Origin: Ceratopteris richardii
Lineage: Eukaryota > Streptophyta > Polypodiopsida > Polypodiales > Pteridaceae
Direction of reading: 5' to 3'
Assembly: GCA_020310875.1 (NCBI GenBank)
Contig: CM035423.1
Location: 118,305,989 to 118,369,988 of the forward strand
Length of the DNA: 64,000 nt
Position 1 is the first letter of the stretch, and each line of letters starts with the position of its first letter. The notes below the pieces were generated by a model. That model ran no database searches. It was given only the letters and a program-made list of their open reading frames with translations, and was not told the origin of the DNA. Made by a program: the position numbers and the translations under genes. Below, piece by piece: positions 11,062 to 22,500 of the stretch.

Positions 11062-12517
11062 AAGGGTCGCACGAGCAGATTCAAAAGGGGGGTATGTACT
11101 ATGCCCCATTGGTCCACATGCTTCAGGAGGAATGCCCCATCAGTAGACACGGGGGGAATCTGAAAAGAAAATGTGATGGCTCGGCAATTTTGTGGGAATG
11201 GACAGGACATAACCATCGTATGGGGATATATAGCAGGGAGAATTGAATAACCTTGAGTGTTCTTCTGCTGTCGGCTGCCTCGTGTGTTTCTCACTCTCCC
11301 TCAGTAGCTGACAGGAGGAGTGTAGGAAGAAGAGGCAGAACTGACGATTTGAGTCTCGGAGGAGAAGAAGACATCGCTCAGGGTTTGGCGGGATCAAGCA
11401 CTCAGGTGTGCCGCCGTTGGAAGGTGTAGAGGAGGTGATGGGGAGAAGAGCAGTTAACAGCCAACAAGAGGCATCAAAGGGGAGGACCTACCTGAGCGCG
11501 CTCATGCAAGAGAAATCTGAAGGGAAAGAAGGAGGACGTTGTTCAACGGCAGCAGGGTAAAGTTATTATTCGTTTTCGGCCTGTACTGCAAAAACAAGAC
11601 CTGGAGGATTTTTGTGCAACTAGAGATACAGGTTTCTTTTCGATTCAAGTTTCTAATTGAATTTGCAGATGAGAGTGTTAATCATATTAAAGAAGCTTCT
11701 CCCTTAGCATTGATGAGAACTCCCTGAATTAACCATTTGTTGTGGTGTTTTGCTAAAAAATTGATGCGTGAAGAATTTGCTATACTACCGGAAGCAGACA
11801 CGGGCGTTAGTTTTGTTGGGGAATTTGTTTTAGGGCATAGACGCAGGAGGATGTGAATCAAAACTGTTTTGACAATTGTTGCATTCCAAACGTGTATGCA
11901 GGGAAGGTTTAAACGCTATCACCGAGGTATTGGGATCACAGTTTATTTGGCTTGCGATCTTCAAAACCTCAATTTGTTCTCGGTAAACGATGACATATTA
12001 TGATGAATTATTTCAAATACTCAATTGATGGAGTTTAATGTGCCTTCTAATGTTGCATTGCAATCCAAGGCGACAACAAAATCCCTGTTCATTATGCAGA
12101 GCACTTAATCTTTCGGGGTGTTGCAACGAGGTCATCTGTTTTTGTGCATAACCTATTGAAATTACCCCCAAATTGTATGTTTGTGTACAAGCAACCTCCT
12201 GCGTCCCTCGACAACAACTGATAACTGGTAGTGATCCTGAAATAGTGAAGAGCACAGCAAGATAGAGAGTACTATCGCATAGGCCTCTGATTTTTTATGC
12301 ATGATGTAACCGGTCCAATGCAACGAATGCTCAGGACAGTGAGGGGACGGTAGGAATGGCATAATCAACCATAGGGAGAGCCCATGCAACAATTGTCCAC
12401 GAAATACATACATTAGAATTACATGACGCTTGCCCCTTCCTGAGAAAAGTTTTGTACTTAATACTGGACAAAACATAAGTGTGTAAGGCATTTTTCCTTG
12501 GGCTTAGGACAAAAACA
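11062..12517. other. Noncoding part of the gene-fragment insertion
   Basis: No coding family is recognised. A TATA-like string (GGGGATATATAGC near 11220) precedes pyrimidine-rich sequence that resembles a promoter with 5' leader, but no downstream gene follows. The GC content is higher at 11070-11500 than in the surrounding LTR sequence. Confidence 0.35.
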
Positions 12518-12613
12518 TTGACATATACCGGCATGACCATTATACATGTCAGAGAAATGAAAAGTGATACGTGTTATCCTAGATCATCACATGTTGAGCT
12601 TGATATCTCGACA
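12518..12613 (-). repeat. Copia A 3' LTR, inner part, with polypurine tract alongside
   Basis: It matches 40170-40263 of the 5' LTR. On the minus strand the LTR starts TGTCGAGATATC, and the tract GAGGGGGAG lies immediately upstream of it (12614-12622 on the plus strand). This is the polypurine tract that primes plus-strand DNA synthesis. Confidence 0.88.
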
Positions 12614-13419
12614 CTCCCCCTCAAGACCAACTCCCTGTCCTCTAATCTAAGCATCTTTTGAAACTTCTTTAGCTTTTCTGCTCTAAGTGCTTTAGTGAAA
12701 ATATTAGCAACCTGCTCATCTGTTCTCACATAAACAAGATCAATATCACCTGCTAATACATTTTTCTGATGAAGTGATAATGTACCTCAATATGCTTTGT
12801 TCTTGCATGAAAAATAGGCTTGTGTGCTAACTGTATATTGCTAATATTATCAGAATAGATGGTGATAGGATTTTGCACTTCCACACCTAAATTTGCAAGT
12901 AGCATCTCCAGCCATGATGCCTCACATGCTTCTATTGCAGCACCTCTATACTCAACCTCTGTACTCGATAACACAATCGTGGGTTGCTTCTTGTTGCTCC
13001 ATGTAATAGCTCCATTCCCAAGTGAGAATAGAAAGCCACTAGTAGATCTTCTATCTGGAATGCTGCCAGCCCAATCTGCATCGGAGTATTTATGAACCTG
13101 CAAATCTACACCAACTTCATAAAACAATGGATAATCCAAAGTAACACTCACATAACGTAGGGTGCGCCTCATAGCATCTATACATGGCTTCCTGGGAACT
13201 TGCATAAATTGACTTTCAAGTCCAACAGTGTAGCTAAGTTCAAGCCTCGTAATTGTGAGATATATCAAACTTTCCACAATTTTCTTGTACATAGTAGCAT
13301 TTTTCAATGCTTCACTTGATGTAGTATCTAACTTCAAATTTTGATCTAATGGCATAGAAATTGGCTTACAATCAGTCATACCATACTTTTGCAACATATT
13401 CAAGACATATTGCCTTTGT
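12614..13419 (-). pseudogene. Copia A RT C-terminus and RNase H
   Basis: The minus-strand frame begins at the Copia C insertion site (RQYVLNMLQKYGM) and runs through the C-terminal RT region, then RNase H with YSDADWAGSIPDRRSTSGF, ITWSNKKQPTIVLSSTEVEYR and HARTKHIEVHYHFIR. These keep the Copia RNase H order, including the acidic residues of SDADW and STEVEY. A frameshift or stop near 12753 breaks the final helix. RNase H removes the RNA template during reverse transcription. The N-terminal half of this gene lies 18 kb away at 31527-34950. Confidence 0.9.
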
Positions 13420-14664
13420 TGTTGGAGCAAGTCTATGAAAAGCCTAAGTATTGGCTTAAGTCCCACAAATTCAAAGAAGAAGCCTTAAAATGAAGACAAT
13501 GTAAAGTTCACTTGTGAACTACCTCTTGTAACTTTTGAAGACTTTACTTAAGTGGTTGAGTCCACTTGATCAAAATGGGAAAGAGGAGCCACGAATTCGT
13601 GATTTGTAGTAAATAGAGAATCAAATCAATCACTAATTGATTGGAGAGCGATTGAGGGAAGTTAGCCTCCCAAGCTCAACTATAAATAGATGGCAGCTTT
13701 AGTCGTGGTTAGAGAGATCTCAGAGAAGACCTCGAAGAGCTTAGCTTTATGCCATATTAAGGTGTGGTTTCAAGGCACACATATATATCAATAAGTCCAT
13801 TGTGTTGTAAAATCAATATACTTTCATTTTCATGATCATTTGAGTTCATATTTCCATGTTCTTGTGAAGTGTACTTCTCATTGCTATATCTCTCAGTTTT
13901 CTCAATCAGATTGCAGAGATGGTTTCTCTGAGCTTGGTGCATCATTTTCAGTGATTTAACTTGCTCCTCTATAACTCTACTATATGCTCATAAATTTTCA
14001 TTTCATTTGAGTGTTTCAATCTTCAGTTATGTTCAGTTGAACTCAACACTGTCTGTTTACTTTCACTTCTCTGTCAGGTACTCGACTTTTTTACTCATCT
14101 TGTCAGAGCTGTTTCTCAGTGTCTACTTACCCAAATTCAATGATTTAAAGCTCGTTGGATTCAAGATAATGTCTAATATTAGCATACAAATTTTCAGAAT
14201 CATTGGATTCTTAAGTCTTGAGTTATGTTCATTTTTCTACTCACTGATCTCATTACTATAGCAGCCCGTGAAAATCGGGATGATGTCATCACTTGTTAAA
14301 TATCATTCTCAGTGTGTGGTTCATTATTTTTTATGAGATTACTCTTGAAAGTTAGCTCTTTAAGGTAGCTAGACTTACCCAAAAGGAATTAAGCTAATTG
14401 CTGTTGTGCTCAGAGAATTATGCAAAACACTGGACAGGTATATGAACCAAAATAGCAAGTTGTTCACCTCTGAGCTAACTCCAACTTATCTGTTTTGATC
14501 TATCTTTTTGAGAGTGATCTTCCAAGGTACATAGAGTGTCTAATACATCCATTGGCAAGCTAAAAGGGACCACCACATACTCTTGGAGTTCATTTGGCTA
14601 GTGTAGATCAAGGATTTTGCAACACCTCTTCGTCTTCAAGCACATACCTATCCATCTCTTCATA
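13420..14664 (+). repeat. Copia C 5' LTR
   Basis: About 1.25 kb, collinear with 30250-31526 and around 95% identical by eye. The right copy has a short extra segment near 30380 (ATGTAAAAGTGAAAGAGTCT). The left end ..CTTCATA appears to be a mutated ..CTTCACA, given the right copy. Confidence 0.9.
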
Positions 14665-14665
14665 A

Positions 14666-14677
14666 TGGTATCAGAGC
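14666..14677 (+). promoter_or_regulatory. Copia C primer binding site
   Basis: TGGTATCAGAGC, complementary to the 3' end of plant initiator Met tRNA, one base after the 5' LTR. It would prime minus-strand DNA synthesis. Confidence 0.93.
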
Positions 14678-14683
14678 AAGGAT

Positions 14684-15336
14684 GGAAGATGGATTTCCTT
14701 CATCAATTGACAAATTGGGCCGAGGTAACTACTCAGCTTGGTCATTAAGAATGGAAGCTTATCTCCAAGGTAGAAGCTTATATGGTTATGTGGCTGGAGA
14801 TGAAGTTATGCCAAGTTTCAGGAACAAAAGTTAACCAACACAAGAAGAGCAAGAAAGATTGAGCACATGGTGCTCCAAGGATGCACTTGCAAGGTCTTAT
14901 CTCCTCAACTCTATCTCAGATTTTTTTGTTGCCTCACATTAAAAGTTGTAAGACATCTCAGGAAGTGTAGGATGCACTTGAAGCTTTCTTCTCTTCAAGT
15001 ACTAAAGCTAGGAAGCATCAACTATGGGTGGATTTCACAACTCTCAAGAAGGCTTCCAAACAAAATGTGATTGATTTTGTCACAAAGCTCAAGGACATAG
15101 CAGATCAGTTGGGAAGCATTGGAGAGGTAATAGATGAAGAGCAAATTGTAAGGCAGTTCATTAGTGGATTGAAAGCAGATGACAAGTGGGAAGCATCCAC
15201 CACAGCTATGGATTTGTACATGGACATGCATGTACCTGATTTCAATACACTCATTGGACAATTACTCACTCAAGAGGCAAAGCTTATAAAAAATAGAGAA
15301 AGCTCTAAAGGTAATCAATCTTCAGCTTTATACAGT
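14684..15336 (+). pseudogene. Copia C gag, first part
   Basis: The frame starts with an ATG a few bases after the primer binding site and has the N-terminal Copia gag motif KLGRGNYSAWSLRMEAYL. A UBN2 gag region follows (15028-15336) with KLKDIADQLGSIGEVIDEEQIVRQ and a conserved GLKADDKWEA block. A stop near 14835 and a frameshift before 15028 break it. The frame ends ..SALY at the Gypsy insertion site and continues at 28008 with TDKSKSKD. Gag forms the particle that encloses the RNA. Confidence 0.88.
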
Positions 15337-15939
15337 TGTAGCTCAAGCGTAAGCACCACCTCCTTTACTTGTCAATCTGCGGAGACGTGAGGATCGGTAT
15401 GAAGACCACGAGCAAGTGAAGGCACAAGTGCGTGAGTGAAAGCACACAAACATGCACACACATACACACACGCGCACAAGGTAAGATCGAAGAGAGGAAC
15501 AATGGAAAGCTTCAATTGCCAAAGAGTTCTCTTACAAAAGCTCTCTTCTCTAACAAGCGAACCCCAAAAATGAGCTCTCTAGCTTTTATAGTTTTTTGAC
15601 TAGTTTTGGCCCTATCCAGACCTAGTGTCTGACCTAGTTAAAATTAGGTTCCAAGGCTTATTTGAGGGCTCAAACGAAGTCTAAAAATTATAAAAATTGG
15701 TAGGATGATAGTTCTAATACTCCTCAAGCTCAAGGACTTCTCGGTTTGAACAAAATGGAGTTAAAAAAATAGAAAATGGCATTTACAATGGTTTTTAGTG
15801 ATGAAAATCACTATTTTTGTAGGGTATTCTTCTGAAAATTTGACATACACTTTTTGGAGCTCCCTACTTGCTCTCTCTTCTTCTATGTCCACTTCTTTGA
15901 TGTGCTTCCATGTTTTATGCTTGACCTTGAGTTCCAACA
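15337..15939 (-). repeat. Gypsy 3' LTR
   Basis: Matches 27400-28007 nearly base for base, with small indels. The purine tract (GAGAGGGGGGGGGAG on the minus strand, 15941-15957) adjoins its right end and marks the plus-strand primer. Confidence 0.95.
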
Positions 15940-17299
15940 CTCCCCCCCCCCTCTCGAGTGTGTCGTCCCTGATAGACCCTTGTTGTAATGGTTGTTCCAG
16001 GTAGTGCTTCGAGAGGTAGTGTCCATTCGGTAGGAACTGGAGCCGTTGCTCTTCCAAATGTAGCAGGGTTGGTTATCGGGTTCTTCATTTATCACTACGA
16101 GTCTTTTCAATTTGTAGTCCTTTGGTATGTGCTTCTTCGTTAAATGCCAGCACGATTGTGTCGTTGTGAGTCTCCGTTGATGTCCTCTAGATCTTCCAAA
16201 ATTGATGGTCATAGTAGTCATGCCAAGTACTCATAACCCATAACGGATGATGGGTAAGTGTGTGCGTACATGGGTTGAGGAAAATAGGTGCCTTGTGCAT
16301 GGCCTTGTAATGTAGCCCTATGTATGCTTTCGTGGAAAATGAATCGGAAGAAGTATGGTGCAAAAATTGGGGTCTTGAGCTAAGTGCTCAAGGGTATGCC
16401 GACGAAGAGGTTTCCTAAGCTATCATGGTTATGGTGTTTCCAGAGTAAAGATACTTACCATGGAGAAGGTGGATCGATGTTCATCTCTTCGTGTTGTACA
16501 CTCGGCCTTTGGGATGGAACATTGTTGATGAATGTCCATGTTGATGGTCCACTGATGAGATCTTTTGAGTGGTTGATCCTCTCTCCTCTTTTCAAAGCAA
16601 CATTTGCCAAATACTGAGAATTGAATTTCTTTATATTCCTTGGCAAACAACATTGGGTAACTACACCAAGCTTAGTTTCACATATTCTCTTTAGCTCACC
16701 ATACGCATGAGTCTTCTCCTCCAGAAGTACCCAAGTTTGCAGATATCTCCTTGGATGCTCTCGTACATGAAGTAGTTAAGCATCACTCAAGTTGCGGACC
16801 TTCAAGCTCTTCATTCCTACCATGGTAAGAGAAAATCATAGTTGTAGATGCCATGTTCATGCCAAGTGCTTGCCATCTACCAGATAAGGCAGCAATAATA
16901 TCATCTGCTAGCCGAGATACACTTCTATCCAAATTGATAAATGCCTAGTAATCAACAATTCCACCTTCAACTAAGCATGACTCATTCATGTTTCATAAGC
17001 CAAACCTGGGAACAAGCTCTCTCTCGCTTTTCTTCTTTCTTTCTTTCTTTCTTTCTTCTTTTTTTTTTTTTTTTTTTTTGAGGAACAATGTCACAAAACA
17101 AGAAGATAGACGTTAGTATCAGTAAAACTAGTTGACCTGTGTCCATGTGCTCTTGTGCCTGGGATTCTCAAATGTGTCTATGCATGGCCATGTAATAGGG
17201 CCTATATCAATGCATACTTTGGAAGTGCATGCCCTGAATGGTGCCAAAGACAGGGTTGTGCAAGAAGCACATGGTTGTCGCTCGTCGAGGCTTTCGATG
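15940..17299 (-). other. Gypsy 3' noncoding region
   Basis: About 1.3 kb between the polypurine tract and the last open frame. No frame with family similarity was seen. A (CTTT)n/poly(T) stretch at 17037-17081 is A-rich on the element strand. It could be the tail of a further small retroelement, but I found no TSD. Confidence 0.5.
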
Positions 17300-17871
17300 T
17301 TATTTGCGGAGGTTGATGCCGACCTTGGTGGAGGTATCCATTGAGTCTCGAACTGATGTAATCCTTCTTATTGGAGTCCATTTTAGAACAGCATTTGGCA
17401 CTGTAGAGATCACTTTAGGCATCTTCCTCTTTGGATGCTTTCTGAACTGTGGTATCCAATGTGGTTGGTGCTTTGGTTTGGTGGAGGCTACTTGTACTTT
17501 TGGCTTCCAAACCCATATACTTTTTGCACGTCTTCCTACTATTGTTGAAGAGCTGATTTGATCTTCTTTCGGTCTTTGTACGTGGTTCTTACCCTTTTCT
17601 CTTTTTGGCTTCTTTGTTGAGACCTTTTGCATGTGGGAGAACATAGGTTGTTGTGGATGTAAGAGCTTCTTAGGTACCCACATCTGTAATCGCCCTTGTT
17701 GAGCTGCAGCTAATTTCTTAGGCACCCAAACTTGTTGGATACCTTGTGGTTGAGTTTGTCGTAGCTTCTACATTCTTCTTCTGGCCTGGTGGGAGTCCCT
17801 AGAGGGGAATTGTGGGGTTAAGGCCGGTGGTTGCTCTCCTTTTCGTACCCAGATCTGCTTCATGCTTGGTA
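17300..17871 (-). pseudogene. Gypsy basic C-terminal ORF with W-V-x-K repeats
   Basis: Downstream of the second protease, minus-strand frames contain at least four copies of a short motif, Q-x-W-V-(R/P/W)-K (QIWVRK, QVWVPK, QMWVPK, SIWVWK), in a lysine- and glutamine-rich context. A stop and frame changes separate the first motif from the rest. No known domain is recognised. The position, after integrase and inside the LTRs, shows that it belongs to the element. It could be a nucleic-acid-binding accessory peptide, but that is a guess. Confidence 0.5.
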
Positions 17872-19113
17872 CTAATTTCCTTTGGAAATCTCGCTGTCTA
17901 TTTGATATAGCAGTTGTTCTGTTCGGTTGTGATTGCTTTGTTGGTTGAGTTGTAGTGGCGGCATTAGTCCTTCCATGATTGAGTTCTCCTGCGACATATA
18001 GCTTTTGACACATACAACATCTCTTTTGCTAAGATTAGTCCTAGGAGAACTACAAGATGTGACATCTAGATTTGTGAGCATGCCATTTTCTAGTTCTAAT
18101 GTAAAGCATTGTCCCTGGACCCAAACTTGAAGAAGTTGACTTCTTAGGTTCAAGTTGACTGCATTGTCATAAATCCAATCTTGTCCTAAGACAAGTGCTT
18201 CTGTAAGGTTCTCATCTTGACACACTAGCACTTCGACTTTCATTGGAACATCTTGAAGGTAGATGGGAAGTTCCACCTCGCCCAAACAAGGGGTTTCCAC
18301 ACCTCCCAATCCTATGAGATAAGCTTCTATGGGATTGATGTTCAACTGCAAGTCTTGGCAGTAGGAAAGTCTAATTGCACTACTTGCTGCCCCTGAGTCA
18401 ATCAATGCTTTCATAGTCCTTGCACCCTTTCCTTGTCCTATCTCTATGGTCACGAATGGACGTCGATCAATGACTTGAGAAGTCACAATGCCTGATTTTT
18501 GGCACATATCCATGTGGTATTTTGGAGCTTTTGAGTTGATATCTAGGCCTAGTCGCCTTAACTTATTTCGCCTTATGCGCTCTCTAGCCTCTGCTTGTGC
18601 TTCTTCCCTCACCCTTAACTCCTCTTCTTTTCGCTTCTTAGTAGTGTTGAGTCTCGTAAGCATATCCTCAGTAAGAGGTTCTTGATATAGCTTGACTCTA
18701 CAACCACTAATATAGTTTGGCAAGATATCACCTTCTAAAGTAGCCAATTGAACCGCGTCGCTAGCGAAAATTCTGTTAATGATCATGGGTCTATATCCTC
18801 GTTTTTCCAACTTACGGGCATGTTGTTTTAGTGTGTAAACCAACACTAGATCTCCCTCTTTCAATCCCTTATCCTTAATGTGTGCATCGAAGTATGCCTT
18901 CTGCCTTTTCTTTGCAACGTAGATGCCTGCTGCCGCTCGTAGCCTCGTCTCACTTAAGCGTTCTAGATCAAAGATCCTGGAAGATAACTCATGTCCATTC
19001 CATTCATGCTCTTGTGCTACCTTTACGGTTGGGATGAGGAAGTCCAATGGTAGAACAACATTCTGCCCGAAGACCATCTGAAATGGGGTGGCATTCAGTA
19101 CCGTTTTATAGGC
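17872..19113 (-). pseudogene. Gypsy integrase C-terminus fused to a second retropepsin
   Basis: The minus-strand frame continues from integrase after one stop. It first has the C-terminal integrase region (MVFGQNVVLPLDF; AYFDAHIKDKGLKEGDLVLVY), then a charged coiled-coil-like linker rich in K/E/R. About 110 residues follow with a retropepsin pattern: MKALIDSGAASSAI (catalytic Asp in DSG, about 18391-18399), a flap-like IGLGG and a LVLGQDW motif corresponding to the ILGxDW of plant retropepsins. Aspartic proteases of this type cleave the Gag-Pol polyprotein. Their usual place is upstream of RT, so this location is odd. The 401-residue frame has no stop. Confidence 0.8.
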
Positions 19114-20106
19114 AACTCAATAAGCCCAAACAGCATGATGAAGCTGTTTATCCCAATCAGAGCGTTTATTATTTACCAGTTTTGTCAATACGTTACAAAG
19201 GATCTTATTGGTGCTCTCGGCTTGTCCGTTAGCTTGTGGGTGATAAGGGGCAGACTTCTTATGTATCACCAAGAATTCTTGGAGAAGATTTTCAATGACC
19301 TCATTCAAGAAGTGTGTGCCTCTATCGCTAACTAGCTCTATTGGTAGCCCATATCTCGTGAACACATTCTCGAATAAGAACTTAGCCATAGTCTGAGCAT
19401 CATTCTTTGTTGTAGCTTTGACTTCTACCCACTTTGTAAGGTAATCAACGGCTATAATAATGTACTCTGCATGGGAGTTTCGAGCTGGGGGGTTAATAGG
19501 ACCTATGAAGTCTATACCCCACTTTGAAAATGCACGTCCTCCCATCATTGGTCTCAAAGGCATCTCATCTTTTCTAACTGGATATTGTGCCCGTTGGCAT
19601 GTGTCGCATTTCTTCACATAGGTATGTGCATCCATATGAAGAGTTGGCCACCAAAGTCCTGAGAAAAGAATGGTCTTGATTACTTGGTCAGGACCAAAAT
19701 GTCCACCTGCAACACTACTGTGTGCAGTCTCTAAGACTTTTAGATAGTCTGATTCATGAGCGCACAGTCTTAAGTAACCATCTTTGCCTCTTCGATATAG
19801 GTTGTCTCCTACCAAGGCATAGCCTTGAGCCTCTTGCTCCATGCTTCGTCTTCTTGCTAGACTAGCCTCTTTGGGTAATCTTCCCGACCTCATAAACTCT
19901 ACCAATGGAGCACTCCAATCTGGAATTAATGACACTTGATAAAGGGTCGCATGCTCCACTGGGGGTCTCTCTCTGCACATTGGACAATTCTTAATCCACT
20001 CATGTATTTCTTTGTCCATGCTAGGCCAATACACTCCTAAACGCTTTAGATTCTGCAATGTTCGTTGTTTAGAATAGTGATTTCCTAGCAATCCTTCATG
20101 AGCTTG
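19114..20106 (-). pseudogene. Gypsy integrase with tandem HHCC modules
   Basis: An in-frame stop separates this from RNase H. The first HHCC-like module (HEGLLGNH ... CPMC) is followed by a linker (DWSAPLVEFMRSGRLP ... YALVGDNLYRRG) and a second HHCC module (HSSVAGGHFG ... CDTC). The catalytic core then has D (GIDFIGP), D (LVSDRGTHF) and E (HPQANGQAESTNK), in the DD35E arrangement. A TGA after ..HHAVWAY interrupts the frame at about 19114. Integrase joins the cDNA to the chromosome, and the HHCC module binds zinc and supports multimer formation. Confidence 0.9.
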
Positions 20107-22372
20107 CTACAACCAACTACTATGTTCATCATCCTCGACACAACAAGCTAATACACCCTCAGTATCTTGTTTGTACATGCTTCCTGCCAATATGTGATAT
20201 TTTTGTGATTTTACAATTTCTTCTTGTGATGTTTTAACATTTTTATTTGCGGGTCCGAAGGTTAGGACTGGTACCAACTTATTTGCCCATTTAGGAACAA
20301 CTTCTAAATTGAACAGATAAGCGTCAGGTAGTTCATCAGACACTCCTTGCGGTGACTCTCCTGAAGTGATGCGAGAAAGGTGATCTGCCCTAAGGTGGGT
20401 TCTACCTTTCCTGACAACAACTTCAAAGTCATATTCCATTAGTAAGAGAAACCATCTTACTAACCGTCCTGTATTGCAAGGCTTATTGACCAAATATAAC
20501 AAAGCTTGATGATCAGTGAAAAACTTAAATTTGTTGGCCAATAAATAGTGTCTAAACTTCTTCACAACATATACCATGCCTAAGCCCTCTCGCTCAGTTG
20601 TGGTATAGTTTCGTTCAGCTGCAGTGAGCTGTCTACTAGCATATGCTATGGGCAAATCTAAGTTTTCGTCACCTGTGGGTTGTGCTAGCACACATCCTAT
20701 GGCCTGATTGGATGCATCCACATGGACATGAAATGGTTTATTCCAATCAGGAGTGGTCAATATCGGTGCTGAGCACAAACGTTTCTTCAGTTCGTTGAAA
20801 GAATTCTCGCATTCGTTGTTCCACTCAAAATTAGACAACAAGGCATAAAGGGGTCTAGCTATGATCGCGTACATGTGAATAAACCTACGGTAGTATCCAC
20901 AATGGCCCATAAAGGCTTGTACCTCTTTAACATTCCTTGGCCTTGGCAGCTCCGCTATGGCTGGTCCCTTATCTTCGTCGGTTGAGATTCCATTCTTAGA
21001 AACAATATGACCTAAGATTTTACCTTGACGCACCATGAACACACACTTTTCTGGATTCAGACACACTCGATATTCTCTACACTTGTTGAAGATTTCTCTG
21101 ATCTCAGGGATGTGAAATCCTCTTTCTTGGGAATGAGCACATAAATCGTCTACATACACTTCTAAGCTCTTTCGCAAGAACCTTTGAAGACATGACACAT
21201 GAGCCTTTGGAATGTTGTAGGTGCATTGTGAGCCCGAATGGCATAACACAAAATGCAAAGATTCCCCACTCTGTGGCAAAAGCTGTTTTGTGTTGATCTT
21301 CTGGGGCAATGGCTACTTGATTGTAACCTGAAAATCCATCAAGGAATCTATAAACTTCCTTGCCTGCAACATGCTCCAATAGGTGTTTTGTGATTGGAAG
21401 GGGATAACTATCTCTGATCGTAGTGGCATTAACTTTTTTAAGGTTAATATACACTCGCAACTTCCCGTTCTTCTTGGGTACCACTACAATGGGGGACACC
21501 CATTCAGTATGCTCAATCTCATAGATGAATCCAGCTTCAATCAGCCTATCAATTTCTTCTTTTATTTTGGCTGCATATGTATCATTATATGTGTAGGGCT
21601 TCTGTTTGGTGGGCTTGGCATCAACAGTCATGGGGATAGTATGAGAACAAATTCTTGGATCTACCGGGTCTCTATAGTGCCATGCAAACACATCCCTATA
21701 TTCCCTTAATAGAGCTACGAGCTCCATTTCTTCTCTTGCACTTAGGTCATCTCCTATGTATGTGCATCTCTCTTCGTTCTCTTCAATGGTCACTACAATT
21801 TTCTTGGTCTTTTCTTTATTATCATATGATTCTCCTATGATGGCCTCTCTCTTAGGCATGCGTACCAAAATTTTGCGGTCGTCAACTTCATATTTCTTGA
21901 AGTTTTCTGGTACTTCAAACAATGATTCCTCCTCTTCTGGTTTCACTGCTTTTCTTTTCTTTTTCTTTTGACTGCTCTCACTTCCATCCTTTGAATTTAC
22001 CGTTTTAATACTTGTGAGAGGTTCTTCTTCTTTCTGGGTAAACACTCCTATATCTTCTAGATAGTGCTTCTCTGAGTTAAAGCAACTATCCATCACAATG
22101 GACTCTAGATCATCGTCATTCTCTTCTTCTTCTATGACATCACTAGGATCACATTCTTCTAGCAAGGGCTGACACATGAACACTGAAATATCATAACCCT
22201 CCTCATCACAATGAGGTGTCCATTGTTCTTCATTAACAGCAATGTCCATGGTAGCTAAGATTTCTGGCCAGCCATGAGGCTCAAATTCCTCATCTGGAAA
22301 GATCATCCGTGTATAAGCTGGGTCTTTAATTGGTCTATCTGTCTTAATATGGGCTTGCCCCATTGCTTCCAC
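20107..22372 (-). pseudogene. Gypsy reverse transcriptase and RNase H
   Basis: The first frame (22372-21104) has an acidic N-terminal linker, then RT blocks: EAGFIYEIEHTEWVSPIVVVPKKNG, FLDGFSGYNQ and MPFGL. A frameshift near 21230 moves the reading to the second frame, which holds the catalytic YVDD (near 21150), KCVFMVRQGKILGHIVS, and an RNase H with VDASNQAIGCVLAQ, TTTEREGL and FFTDHQAL. These copy the element RNA into DNA and remove the template. A frameshift between finger and palm, plus a terminal TAG at about 20105, make this copy defective. Confidence 0.93.
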
Positions 22373-22500
22373 AAGGAGGTGTTCGCAATAGCAACACCAG
22401 CACCTGAATCTATGATTGCTTTGGTTGTGTAACTTTGGTAGGTGATTGGAAGATAAGTATTACCTTCTTCACCCTCACACGTCCCCTATTTTGTCTAGAG
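22373..22500 (-). pseudogene. Remnant of the canonical Gypsy protease
   Basis: The minus-strand frame reads YTTKAIIDSGAGVAIA, a standard retropepsin active-site segment, at about 22395-22440. A frame change follows within about 20 residues, leading straight into the RT linker (MGQAHIKTDRPIKD). I cannot find the flap or the ILGxPW segment downstream, so only the first lobe of this protease seems to remain. Confidence 0.65.

Larger units (their letters stand above)
9579..12517 (+). mobile_element. 2.9 kb insertion carrying gene fragments, 3-bp TSD TGA
   Basis: This segment splits the 3' LTR of Copia A. The empty site (GTCCATGACATATACC) is intact in the 5' LTR at about 40164-40182, and TGA is present on both sides here (9576-9578 and 12518-12520). 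Inside are an RRM fragment, PPR repeats and noncoding sequence. No matching terminal inverted repeat, LTR pair or poly(A) tail was found, so the class of element is unknown. A 3-bp duplication is short enough to be chance or a recombination scar. Confidence 0.6.

Noticed and set aside
17037..17081. CTTT/poly(T) tract as the tail of another SINE inside the Gypsy
   Set aside because: No tRNA-like head and no target duplication; simple-sequence expansion is enough to explain it.
20104..20106. Programmed readthrough of the stop between Gypsy RNase H and integrase
   Set aside because: Other unrelated stops and frameshifts occur in the same element and the context shows no readthrough signal; decay is the simpler reading.
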